A stretch of 64,000 nt of DNA from assembly GCF_000936425.1 (NCBI RefSeq), contig NZ_AVFK01000003.1:248001-312000 (forward strand), read 5' to 3'. This DNA comes from Skermanella aerolata KACC 11604 (GTDB lineage Bacteria; Pseudomonadota; Alphaproteobacteria; Azospirillales; Azospirillaceae). The position numbers were made by a program, and so were the translations under genes. The notes beneath the pieces were generated by a model that ran no database searches, was not told the DNA's origin, and saw nothing but the letters and a program-made list of their open reading frames with translations. Below, piece by piece: positions 53,738-61,899 of this stretch (positions are counted from its first letter, which is position 1; each line of letters opens with the position of its first letter).

Positions 53738-54597
53738 GCGGCACCTCCCATCCGGCTGAGCCGGCTGCGGGGATCGATGTATTCGTTCAGCGCCGTCGCC
53801 AGCAGGTAGAGCCCGATGAACAGCATCATCACGGCGATCACCGGCAAAGCGATCCACCACCAGACGCCCGCCACCAGGGCGGTATGCTGGTTGGCCCAGT
53901 ACAGCATGCTGCCGATGGTCGGCGTGTTGATGTCGGTGAAGCCCAGGACCGACAGGGTCACTTCCATGCCGATCGACCAGTTCATGTTGTTGAGCGTGGT
54001 CGAGAACACGATCGGCAGCACGTAGGGCAGGTGCTCCCGCGTCATGATCTGGCGCGGGCTCATGCCGGAGAAGATGCACTGCGAGGTGAATTCGCGCGTC
54101 CGCAGGCTCATCGCGACGGAGCGGATCAGGCGGGCGTCATAGGCCCAGCCCAGCGCCGCCATGATCAGCGCCAGCAGCGCCCACGACATGCTGTCGCGCA
54201 TCACGAAGTAGAACAGCACCAGGATCGGGAACAGCGGGATGATGATGAAGGTGTCGTTGATCGACATCAGCACCCGGTCGGTCATGCCGCCCATGTAGCC
54301 CGACACCAGCCCGATGGTCAGCGAGATGACCCGGCTGATCGCCGCCACCGCGATGCCGAACAGCAGCGTGTTCCGAAGTGCAGCCGTCATCTGCCAGAAC
54401 ACGTCCTGGCCGCGCGAGGTGGTGCCCAGCCAGTATTCCCATGACGGCGGCACGTCGGGCGCCACGACGTAGATGTCTTCGGGCGGGTAGGGGGAGAAGA
54501 ACGACAGCACCGACAGTCCGACGATGATCGAGACGATCAGCGTGCCGATGGCGAATTCCAGATTGAAGCGCAGGAGGTCGCGAAAGATCTTGAGCAT
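53734..54597 (-). CDS. ABC transporter permease, OppC/DppC type
   Basis: 287 residues with an N-terminal helix (FAIGTLIVSIIVGLSVLSFF), a short periplasmic segment containing WLGTTSRGQDVFWQ (the DppC-type LGTDxxGRD motif in modified form), and four to five further helices. The ATPase-contacting EAA-like loop is AMSLRTREFTSQCIFSGMSP. It pairs with the DppB-type subunit five bases upstream. Confidence 0.92.
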   Translation of the reverse strand: MLKIFRDLLRFNLEFAIGTLIVSIIVGLSVLSFFSPYPPEDIYVVAPDVPPSWEYWLGTTSRGQDVFWQMTAALRNTLLFGIAVAAISRVISLTIGLVSGYMGGMTDRVLMSINDTFIIIPLFPILVLFYFVMRDSMSWALLALIMAALGWAYDARLIRSVAMSLRTREFTSQCIFSGMSPRQIMTREHLPYVLPIVFSTTLNNMNWSIGMEVTLSVLGFTDINTPTIGSMLYWANQHTALVAGVWWWIALPVIAVMMLFIGLYLLATALNEYIDPRSRLSRMGGAA

Positions 54598-54601
54598 GGC
54601 T

Positions 54602-55606
54602 TTACTCCACCTGCACGCGGGGATCGAGGAGCGGGTAGAGCAGGTCGATCACCAGCACGGCCAGCGACACCGCGACGATGGAGACCGAGGTGATGCCCAG
54701 TACGAGGCTGTAGTCGCCGGCATGGACCGCATCGACCAGCAGGGAGCCGATGCCGGGGTAGCCAAACACTTCCTCCGTGATGATGGCGCCGGTGAAGATC
54801 GCGCCGAGCGACATCGCGAGGCCGGTGACCTGCGGCACCAGGGCATTCCGCATCACGTAGGAACCGAGGATGCGCCGCCGGTCGACGCCGCCCAGTTCGG
54901 CATAGACGACGTAGTCCTCCGTCACGATATTGGAGACCAGCGCCCGCATGCCGAGGAACCAGCCGCCCAAGCCCACCAGCACCAGCGACAGCGCCGGCAG
55001 CAGGGAATGGAGGAAGACGCTGTAGACGAAGTCGAAGCTGAAACCTCGATCCACTCCGATGCCGGAGCCGCCGCTGATCGGCAGCACCGGCCACATGAAG
55101 CCGAACACGACCAGCAGCACGAAGGCGACGACGTAGTAGGGCATCGGATGCAGCCCCATGGCGATCAGACCCATCGCCTTCAACAGCCTGTTCTTCCTGT
55201 AGTATCCGGCCAGCCCGCCCAGCAGGTTGCCGAGCAGCCACGCCAGCACGGTCGCCACCACCAGCAGCCCGATGGTCCAGGGGAGAGCTCGCAGGATCAG
55301 TTCCGACACGGGGGTCGGGAAAGCCGACAGCGACGGCCCGAAGTCTCCGACGACGATCCGGCTCCAGAACGATAGGTACTGCTCCACCGGCGTCCCGGAC
55401 ATCCCGTACAACTCGCGAAGCGACTCCCGCATCGTCTCGATCGCTTCGGGACTGGTGTTGCCGAAGGAAGTCAGGGCGGAGATCGTCTGCTCGACCGGGT
55501 CGATCGGCGTCGCATGCGAGATCACGTAGGTCAGGTTGATGCCGATGAAGACGACCAGCACGAATTGCAGCAGACGCTTCGCCAGATAGATGGCGTAGGT
55601 TTTCAT
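54602..55606 (-). CDS. ABC transporter permease, OppB/DppB type
   Basis: 334 residues beginning MKTYAIYLAKRLLQFVLVVF, the usual first helix of OppB-type subunits. It has six helices, and the ATPase-contact loop is GMRALVSNIVTEDYVVYAEL. The ending LLYPLLDPRVQVE matches the family. Start 55606 was chosen over an in-frame ATG at 55666, which lies in the repeat. The ribosome site is weak, and a strong palindrome separates the gene from the binding-protein gene, so its expression may be lower than that of the binding protein. Confidence 0.92.
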   Translation of the reverse strand: MKTYAIYLAKRLLQFVLVVFIGINLTYVISHATPIDPVEQTISALTSFGNTSPEAIETMRESLRELYGMSGTPVEQYLSFWSRIVVGDFGPSLSAFPTPVSELILRALPWTIGLLVVATVLAWLLGNLLGGLAGYYRKNRLLKAMGLIAMGLHPMPYYVVAFVLLVVFGFMWPVLPISGGSGIGVDRGFSFDFVYSVFLHSLLPALSLVLVGLGGWFLGMRALVSNIVTEDYVVYAELGGVDRRRILGSYVMRNALVPQVTGLAMSLGAIFTGAIITEEVFGYPGIGSLLVDAVHAGDYSLVLGITSVSIVAVSLAVLVIDLLYPLLDPRVQVE

Positions 55607-55655
55607 GGGAGCGATCCCTGATGCTTGGCGTCGGTTTTTCGGTACGCTGGGGGAA

Positions 55656-55714
55656 TGTTGGGCCACGGCCCAACCTACGAAGCAGAAGCCTGTAGGTTGG
55701 GCCGTGGCCCAACA
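55656..55714. repeat. dispersed palindromic repeat, copy C (inside an ABC operon)
   Basis: Two perfect 23-base inverted arms (55656-55678 and 55692-55714) with a 13-base spacer differing from copy A by one base. The flanks shared by copies A and B are absent. It lies between the binding-protein stop and the first permease start. A folded stem here could end some transcripts or protect the upstream message. Confidence 0.85.
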
Positions 55715-55736
55715 ACACCTTCCGGCTGCTCTTCCA

Positions 55737-57656
55737 CTATTGCCGAGGCTTCAGACGCACCATCATGTACCGCGAGTTGCCCCAGTTCGGCACCGGGTTG
55801 GCATACGGGTCCTCCGCCGTCGGATACCCGGTCCAGTAGGTGTCGTCCATCGCCACGAAGACGTTGTAGGCCATCAGCGGGATCGTCGGCATTTCCTGCA
55901 CCGCCAACTTGACGTAGTCGCGGCCAAGCTCGATCGAGCGCGGATCGTCGAACGCGACGCCCCGGATCTTCTCGATGATGCCGTCCAGTTCCGGCGACGA
56001 CCAGCGCATATAGTTGCGCGGAGCCTGCGGCTTGCCGGCGGGCATTACGTATTGCGAGTGCCAGCTATCGAGGAAGTAGGCCAAGTCGGGATGGCCGCCG
56101 TAGCTCTCGACGCTCCAGCTTATCAGCGTGTCGAAATCGCCGGCGTTGCGGCGGTCGAGCATGGTGCCCTGGGCCAGTTCCGTCTTGGCGTCGATGCCGA
56201 ACTGACGCCATTGCTGGGCGATCATGGTGCCGGCGCGGGTGATGACGGGACGGGATTCGCCCTCGACCATGACGCGGATCGCGAAGGGCTTGCCTTCGGG
56301 CGTGTACCAGTTGCTGCCGCGCTTGGTGAAGCCGGCCTTCTGGAGAAGTTCCTGCGCCGCCTGCGGGTTGGGCTTCCACCAGCCCATGCCGAACGACTTG
56401 TCGATCGCCTTCTGGTCGGTCGGGATCTGCTCCTTCATGGAAGGCCGCAGCATGTCGGCGATCTGCTTGCCGACGGTCGGGTCGTAGGGCTTGATCTTCT
56501 GCTTGCCGGTATCCAGCTCGAAGCCCTTGAGCCAGTCCTGCATCGGGATGTGGTAGTCGTCGGGATGGGTGCCGGTCGGCGGGATGCCGATGGCCGAGAT
56601 GGTCGCGGCCCCCCGGTACGAGGCCATCGAGACGGCCTTGATGTCGATCAGCAGCGCCAGCGCCCAGCGCACGTCCTTGCTCTGGAAATCGGCGCGCTGG
56701 AGGTTGAACAGCAGGGCGGGCAGCGTCGGATCGGGGTGGGCGTAGGGGAAGTCCTTGAACCAGCCGCGCGACGACTTGGACTGCTTGGCCAGGGTGAACA
56801 TCCCCTCCGGCGCCACGTCGTGGACTACGTCCATGTTATGGTTCATTTGTGCGATCACGCGCTTGTCCGGCGGACCGCCATCGACATAGACGGCGTATTT
56901 CGGTCCCGGTTCGCCGAACCGGCCCAGCGTGGTGCGCTGCCAGTCGTCGCGGCGCTGCCAGATGAACCACTTGCCCTCGGGATCGAAGCTGTGCAGCGCA
57001 TAGGCGCCGAGCGAGACCGGCTTGTTGAAGTCGAAGCGCATCGGATCGGGCGCTTTTTCGAAGACGTGCTTCGGCATGATCCAGATGGCGTTGAAGCGCA
57101 CCGTGAACAGAGCATGGAAACGGGAGTTCGGGCGCTTCAGCTTGAAGACGACGGTCTGCGGGTCGGGTGACGAAACGCTGTCGACATTGAGCGACAGGAT
57201 CGGCCCCCAGCGCATGCCGGTGTTCTTCATCTGGGTTTCGACGGTGTAGACGACGTCGTCCGCCGTGAATTCGACCCCGTCGCTCCAGAAGATGCCCGGC
57301 CGCAGTTTCACCGTCATCTCTGTGAAATCGGCGTTATACTTGGGCGCTTCGGCCGCCAGCGAGTTGTCGATCGGGCCTTCGAGGCCCTTTTCCGGATCGA
57401 TGTACCACAGCGTGTCCATCGCCAACTGCTGGAGACCGGTATACTGGCCGCCGGCATTGATGGCCCAGATGTTGAACCAGCCGGCGTTCTTGATCGTCCC
57501 TTCGGGATTCTCAAGGATCAGTGTTTCTTTTCTCGGCAGGCTGGAAATGATGTCCTGGGCCTCGGCGGCGGACGGGACATAGGCTGCCGTCCCCAGCAGC
57601 AATGCTATGGCGGCGCACGCGGCTTTTCTGAGAATCGTCGTTCCGAGAGCGGGCAT
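55737..57656 (-). CDS. ABC transporter substrate-binding protein, family 5 (oligosaccharide/peptide type)
   Basis: 639 residues, longer than typical DppA (about 535) and similar to oligosaccharide-binding members of the family. The signal peptide runs to about residue 33 (AACAAIALLLGTAAYVPSAAEA). The family 5 fold is visible from TVKLRPGIFWSDGVEFTADD and VRWALALLIDIKAVS. It is the first gene of the operon that ends in a cytoplasmic GH51 arabinofuranosidase, so arabinose-containing oligosaccharides are the probable ligand (inference). It is divergent from an ArsR-like regulator across an AT-rich control region. Confidence 0.9.
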   Translation of the reverse strand: MPALGTTILRKAACAAIALLLGTAAYVPSAAEAQDIISSLPRKETLILENPEGTIKNAGWFNIWAINAGGQYTGLQQLAMDTLWYIDPEKGLEGPIDNSLAAEAPKYNADFTEMTVKLRPGIFWSDGVEFTADDVVYTVETQMKNTGMRWGPILSLNVDSVSSPDPQTVVFKLKRPNSRFHALFTVRFNAIWIMPKHVFEKAPDPMRFDFNKPVSLGAYALHSFDPEGKWFIWQRRDDWQRTTLGRFGEPGPKYAVYVDGGPPDKRVIAQMNHNMDVVHDVAPEGMFTLAKQSKSSRGWFKDFPYAHPDPTLPALLFNLQRADFQSKDVRWALALLIDIKAVSMASYRGAATISAIGIPPTGTHPDDYHIPMQDWLKGFELDTGKQKIKPYDPTVGKQIADMLRPSMKEQIPTDQKAIDKSFGMGWWKPNPQAAQELLQKAGFTKRGSNWYTPEGKPFAIRVMVEGESRPVITRAGTMIAQQWRQFGIDAKTELAQGTMLDRRNAGDFDTLISWSVESYGGHPDLAYFLDSWHSQYVMPAGKPQAPRNYMRWSSPELDGIIEKIRGVAFDDPRSIELGRDYVKLAVQEMPTIPLMAYNVFVAMDDTYWTGYPTAEDPYANPVPNWGNSRYMMVRLKPRQ

Positions 57657-57810
57657 GTTCCTCCCCTTTTTTCAGCGATGGGTTCGCTTGTTTCTTATGG
57701 TCTGATTGCTTCGAACGCTAATCGCGTTATGGACAGTCGTCAACAGAAAATTCTATATATATCAGATTTTACGATATAGTCGATCGCAAGAAGTCATTGT
57801 GCAGCGCGGA
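57657..57810. promoter_or_regulatory. divergent control region with AT-rich inverted repeat
   Basis: 154 bases between the divergent transporter operon and the regulator gene. CTATAT (57753-57758) and ATATAG (57774-57779) are inverted around a centre containing ATCAGATTTTACG. The AT-rich block 57745-57780 stands out from the GC-rich surroundings and is the most likely operator and promoter site. Confidence 0.5.
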
Positions 57811-58824
57811 ATGGATCGGCTGAGCATGGCTTCGTATCAAAAAATCGGATATAGTCATACCATCAACGCGGAGCTTGATGTGAACGACCAGCCTACTGTC
57901 AGCAGCGACATCCTCAGCATCAGCCCCGACCGCGACGTTGAGATCGTAAAGGCTCTGGCGTCGATGCCCCGGATGATGATCCTGCGCCTGCTTCGCCATC
58001 GCGGACCGCTGAACGTCAACGAGATCAGCGAAGCGCTCGACCTGCCGCAATCGACCGTCGCCACCAACGTCCAGACGCTGGAAGCCTGCGGCCTGATCGA
58101 AACCCAGGCGATGAAGGCCAACAAGGGCAGGCAGAAGATCTGCTACGCCCGCTACGGCGAGATCCTGGTCCGGTTCGACGATCCGCCGCTCCAGCAGAAG
58201 ACCAACCTGATCGAAGTCGCGATGCCGATCGGCCTCTACACCAGTTGCAGCGTCACTGCCCCCTGCGGCCTGTGCTCGTCGGAAGGGGTGATCGGCCTGC
58301 TCGACGTGCCCGACTTCTTCCTGGACCCCAGCCGCATGAAGGCGTCGCTGCTCTGGTTCTGGCGCGGCCATGTCGAATACAAGTTCCCCAACAACGCGCG
58401 CGTACTGAACGCCGAGGTCGAGGCGATCGAGTTCACGATGGAGCTGTCGTCGGAAGTGCCCGGCACCAACGCCGACTGGCCGTCCGACATCAGCATCTGG
58501 GTCAACGACGTCAAGGTCGGGACCTGGACCTCGCCGGGCGACTACGGCGACAAGCGCGGCCGGCTGACGCCGCGCTGGTGGAAGCTGGAAGGATCGCAGT
58601 ACGGACACCTGACGACCTGGGTCGTTTCCGGCAAAGGGACCAGCGTCAACGGCACCAGGGCATCGGATGTCACGCTGGACCGGCTAGGCCTGCTGGAACA
58701 TCACTCGATCCGCCTCCGTGTCGGCATCGACGAGGGCGCGCAGCGGCCCGGCGGCGTCAACATCTTCGGCAAGCAGTTCGGCAACCACGACCAGGACATC
58801 GTCATGCGCATCCACGTCAAGTGA
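57811..58824 (+). CDS. ArsR-like transcriptional regulator with large C-terminal domain
   Basis: 337 residues. A winged helix-turn-helix of ArsR type lies at about 42-110 (VKALASMPRMMILRLLRHRG, then LDLPQSTVATNVQTLEACGL). The metal-binding cysteines of classical ArsR are absent. From about residue 135 a C-terminal domain of some 200 residues follows, opening with TSCSVTAPCGLCS and ending in beta-rich sequence (NDVKVGTWTSPGDYGD). It looks like a ligand-binding beta-sandwich, but I cannot name it. The gene is divergent from the oligosaccharide transporter and arabinofuranosidase operon and probably controls it. The ATG at 57826 is an alternative start. Confidence 0.82.
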   Translation: MDRLSMASYQKIGYSHTINAELDVNDQPTVSSDILSISPDRDVEIVKALASMPRMMILRLLRHRGPLNVNEISEALDLPQSTVATNVQTLEACGLIETQAMKANKGRQKICYARYGEILVRFDDPPLQQKTNLIEVAMPIGLYTSCSVTAPCGLCSSEGVIGLLDVPDFFLDPSRMKASLLWFWRGHVEYKFPNNARVLNAEVEAIEFTMELSSEVPGTNADWPSDISIWVNDVKVGTWTSPGDYGDKRGRLTPRWWKLEGSQYGHLTTWVVSGKGTSVNGTRASDVTLDRLGLLEHHSIRLRVGIDEGAQRPGGVNIFGKQFGNHDQDIVMRIHVK

Positions 58825-58929
58825 ATCCGGATGCCGATGCCGTCGGCGCCGGTAGGGGGAACATCTCTCCGGAACGCGCATTACCGATGATGTCCCGGTT
58901 CCTGTTTCCCGTCCCCATGAGCCAACTAC

Positions 58930-59598
58930 ATGCCCCTGATTGAAGAAGCGCTGATCCAGTGCGACGCCGTCCTGTTCGACCTGGACGGGACCCTGGTGGA
59001 TACCACGGTGGTCGTCGAGCGGACATGGCGAGCCTGGGCCGCGCGCTACGGTGTCGATGCCGAAGCCATCCTCCGGGTTTGCCATGGCCGCCGCACGATC
59101 GAAACGATCGAGGAGTTCGCGCCCGCCGGCGTCGATCCCGCTGCCGAAACCGCCGTCGTCGAAGGGCGGATGATGCTGGATACCGACGGCATCGTTGCTG
59201 TGCCCGGCGCCAAGGCCTTGGTGGCGGCACTCCCGCCGGACCGCTGGGCCATCGTGACGTCGGCCACCCGCCCCATGGCCGAAGCTCGCTTGGAACTGGT
59301 CGGTTTGCCGATGCCCGGCATCCTGATCACCGCCGAGGATGTCCCCGCCGGCAAGCCGGACCCATCCGGCTATGTCCGTGCCGCGCGTGAGCTTGGCTTC
59401 GATCCCCAGGACACGATCGTCCTGGAAGATGCCCCGGCCGGTTTCAAGGCCGGTCACGCCGCCGGCGCCCACGTCATAGTGCTTGCCACGCATCTCGCCC
59501 CGGAGGCGCTGGCGGCGGAGAACTGGGTGAAGGACCTGACCGCGCTCAGCTTGGAGGCAACCGGAAACGGCGCCCTGAGCGTTCGGGTGAGGGGCTGA
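58930..59598 (+). CDS. HAD-superfamily sugar phosphatase/phosphoglucomutase-like
   Basis: 222 residues, HAD class with a helical cap. Motif I is LFDLDGTLVDT (nucleophile D17, general acid D19), motif II is IVTSAT, the motif III lysine is in AGKPDPSGY and motif IV is LEDAPAG. It belongs to the beta-phosphoglucomutase / 2-deoxyglucose-6-phosphatase group. Substrates in this group are sugar phosphates. The gene begins about 100 bases after the regulator and may belong to the arabinoside locus, though the spacing does not prove it. A strong hairpin follows. Confidence 0.88.
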   Translation: MPLIEEALIQCDAVLFDLDGTLVDTTVVVERTWRAWAARYGVDAEAILRVCHGRRTIETIEEFAPAGVDPAAETAVVEGRMMLDTDGIVAVPGAKALVAALPPDRWAIVTSATRPMAEARLELVGLPMPGILITAEDVPAGKPDPSGYVRAARELGFDPQDTIVLEDAPAGFKAGHAAGAHVIVLATHLAPEALAAENWVKDLTALSLEATGNGALSVRVRG

Positions 59599-59601
59599 CA
59601 A

Positions 59602-59637
59602 GGGGACGCGCCGCTCCCACGGGCGCGGCGCGTCCCC
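59602..59637. terminator. GC-rich hairpin between convergent genes
   Basis: GGGGACGCGCCGC (59602-59614) and GCGGCGCGTCCCC (59625-59637) are perfect 13-base arms with a 10-base loop. It fills the gap between the HAD gene and the convergent phoX gene and can serve both. No T-run follows on either side. Confidence 0.65.
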
Positions 59638-59639
59638 GA

Positions 59640-61640
59640 TCAGGCGCCGATCTCGCCGCCGTCCTGCTTGGTGATCACCACCACCGACGGTCGCGGCGGC
59701 ATCCCGTCCTTGAAGTCCGGCCAGCGGGTGGCCGGTTTCTCGACGGTGGCGCCCAGGACCTCCGATGGATGCTGGACCGCGACGAACAGGGTCTTGCCGT
59801 CAGGGGTGAACTCGGGTCCGCACATCTCCGCCCCGATGGGGCAGGCGAAGAAGAACTTCACCAGCGCACGGCCAGGGCCAGTCAGGTCGCAGGCATACAT
59901 CCCATCCGGAATGCCGTTCTTGGTCTGCGCCTCTCCCTGGTCGGTCGAGATCCACAGGCGGCCGCGCGGGTCGAAGGCGCAGTTGTCGGGCGACGACAGC
60001 CAGACGTCGCTCGCCGGATGGTAGACGGCCTTATCCTCCGGCTTGGCTGGGTTGCCGGCCAGCAGCACATGGGTCCAGTTGTAGCGGTCGGCCGCATGGT
60101 CGGCCTGCGCACCCTCTCCGCCCGGCGGGATCAGCTCGACGATCTGGCCGTGGCGGTTCGCGGCGCGGGGATTGACGGCATCGACCTGGCTGTCCTTCCG
60201 CTGCGTATTGTTGGTCAGCATGACGTAGACCCGGCCGTTGACCGGATTGGGCTCCACGTCTTCCGGCCTGTCCATCGGTGTTGCGCCGACCATGTCGGCC
60301 GCGCGCCGCGTCTCGATCAGCACGTCTGCCTGGGAGTTGAAGCCGTTGGCCGCCGTCAGCGGTCCCCGTCCATGGACCAGCGGCAGCCACTCCAGCGAGC
60401 CGTCACTGTTGAACTTGGCGGCGGAGAGGGTGCCGCTGTCCAGCAGGTCGCGGTTTGCCGCGCGGTTCGCCGGATCGTAGCGACCGGCCGTGACGAAGCG
60501 ATACAGATAATCGAACCGCTCGTCGTCGCCGGAGTAGAAGACGACGCGCCCGTCCTTGTTGACGATGCTGGTGGCGCCTTCGTGCTTGAAGCGGCCCAGC
60601 GCCGTCCGCTTGACCGGGGTCGAGGACGCGTCGTAGGGGTCGTATTCGGTCATCCAGCCGAAGCGGTTCGGTTCGTTCGGCTCCTTCGCAAGGTCGAAGC
60701 GGTCCACGCTCTCGCGCCACCAGTAGCGCGACTTGGCGGAGATGCCGTAGCGCTTGTAGTTTGCGGCTTCCGGCATATTCGCGGGATCGCCGCCGCCGAA
60801 GTAGCCGTTGAAGTTCTCTTCCGAGATCATGATCGTGCCCCAGGGCGTCTTGCCCCCGGCGCAGTTGTTGAGCACGCCGAAGACCTCGGTGCCGGTCGGG
60901 TCAGCGTTGGTCTTCATCCGGTCGTGCCCCGCCGCGGGGCCGGAGATCCGGCAGGCGGTGTTCATGGTGATGCGGCGGGCATAGGGGCTGTTCTCCACTA
61001 CCCGCCAGACGCCCTGCTCCTTCTTGACCTCGATGATCGTATGGCCGTGGGCCGCCAGCTCGACCTGAGTTTCCTCCGGCGTAGTGCCGCGCTCGGTCGG
61101 CTCCGTCTTGCCGGCTTCCGGCGGCCGGTACCAGTCGGTGAACATCAGGTCCGGGGTGGTGTATTCGTGGTTGATGCCGAGCAGGCCATGGTCCGAGCTG
61201 TTCGAGCCGAGCGGCAGCGGCTGATAGCCGATGTAGTCGCAGTTGTAGCCGAACTGCTTTTCCTGGGCCGCACCCGTCTGATGCATCGGATCGAAGGCCG
61301 GCGCTCCCTCGATCACCTTGTCGCCCCAGCGGATCAGGATATCGGCATTGTAGCCGGGAGCTACCTGATGGCCCTCGCCGATCTTGTGCGGCGCCTGGGT
61401 AAACGTCAGCGTCGAGGGTCCCTTCGCCGCCTCTTCCGCCGCGGCGGCGCCCACCATCTTCGGCAAGGCTCCCGAAGCGGCGACGGCGGCCGTCGACGCC
61501 ATCAGGCCTTTCAGAAGGCCCCGGCGGCTGGGGCATGCCTGGGTGATTTCGATAAGCGGCACATTGGCCGAATTGTTGGAGCCGATGTCGTCACGGTCTT
61601 CGACCGCGATCGGCTCGTAGCGTTCATCGAGACTGGTCAC
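59640..61640 (-). CDS. phoX: PhoX-family alkaline phosphatase, Tat-exported
   Basis: 666 residues of the DUF839/PhoX family. The Tat motif is PSRRGLLKGL (about 37-46), after a cytoplasmic lead of about 36 residues typical of PhoX, followed by a hydrophobic region to about 72. The beta-propeller body has SDHGLLGINHEYTTPDLMF, GTIMISEENFNGYFG and FDPRGRLWISTDQGEAQ, which carry the acidic iron/calcium ligands. It hydrolyses phosphomonoesters in the periplasm. In other bacteria it is induced by phosphate starvation; a convincing Pho box is not visible upstream (61711-61730 is AT-rich only). It stands alone. Confidence 0.92.
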   Translation of the reverse strand: MTSLDERYEPIAVEDRDDIGSNNSANVPLIEITQACPSRRGLLKGLMASTAAVAASGALPKMVGAAAAEEAAKGPSTLTFTQAPHKIGEGHQVAPGYNADILIRWGDKVIEGAPAFDPMHQTGAAQEKQFGYNCDYIGYQPLPLGSNSSDHGLLGINHEYTTPDLMFTDWYRPPEAGKTEPTERGTTPEETQVELAAHGHTIIEVKKEQGVWRVVENSPYARRITMNTACRISGPAAGHDRMKTNADPTGTEVFGVLNNCAGGKTPWGTIMISEENFNGYFGGGDPANMPEAANYKRYGISAKSRYWWRESVDRFDLAKEPNEPNRFGWMTEYDPYDASSTPVKRTALGRFKHEGATSIVNKDGRVVFYSGDDERFDYLYRFVTAGRYDPANRAANRDLLDSGTLSAAKFNSDGSLEWLPLVHGRGPLTAANGFNSQADVLIETRRAADMVGATPMDRPEDVEPNPVNGRVYVMLTNNTQRKDSQVDAVNPRAANRHGQIVELIPPGGEGAQADHAADRYNWTHVLLAGNPAKPEDKAVYHPASDVWLSSPDNCAFDPRGRLWISTDQGEAQTKNGIPDGMYACDLTGPGRALVKFFFACPIGAEMCGPEFTPDGKTLFVAVQHPSEVLGATVEKPATRWPDFKDGMPPRPSVVVITKQDGGEIGA

Positions 61641-61899
61641 GCCTCGTTCCCTCCCGCATTGTCTTATTGGGCGGCCGGTCCGTCCGGCCGGAATAGCCGC
61701 CTGGAGACGGAGTGTAACAAAAAGTTCATATTTCGGGCCGGCCAGGAGGTAGGTACGGCTAACCCGAAAGTTTAAGACACTTATGAAGACCGAACGTTTC
61801 CGTCGTCCGGCACCTTTGTTGGAGGCCCGGAACTCTCAGCCGGCGTTTTCGGCCTATATGGGTGTTCTTCGACAGGACCCAGTGACAGAGAGCAGATCG

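Noticed and set aside
61711..61730. Possible Pho box upstream of phoX (TGTAACAAAAAGTTCAT)
   Set aside because: Only loosely like the tandem heptamer consensus of PhoB sites; too weak to report as a feature.
59769..61775. Open frame of 668 codons antisense to phoX
   Set aside because: PhoX on the minus strand has a Tat signal and conserved blocks; the antisense frame has none.
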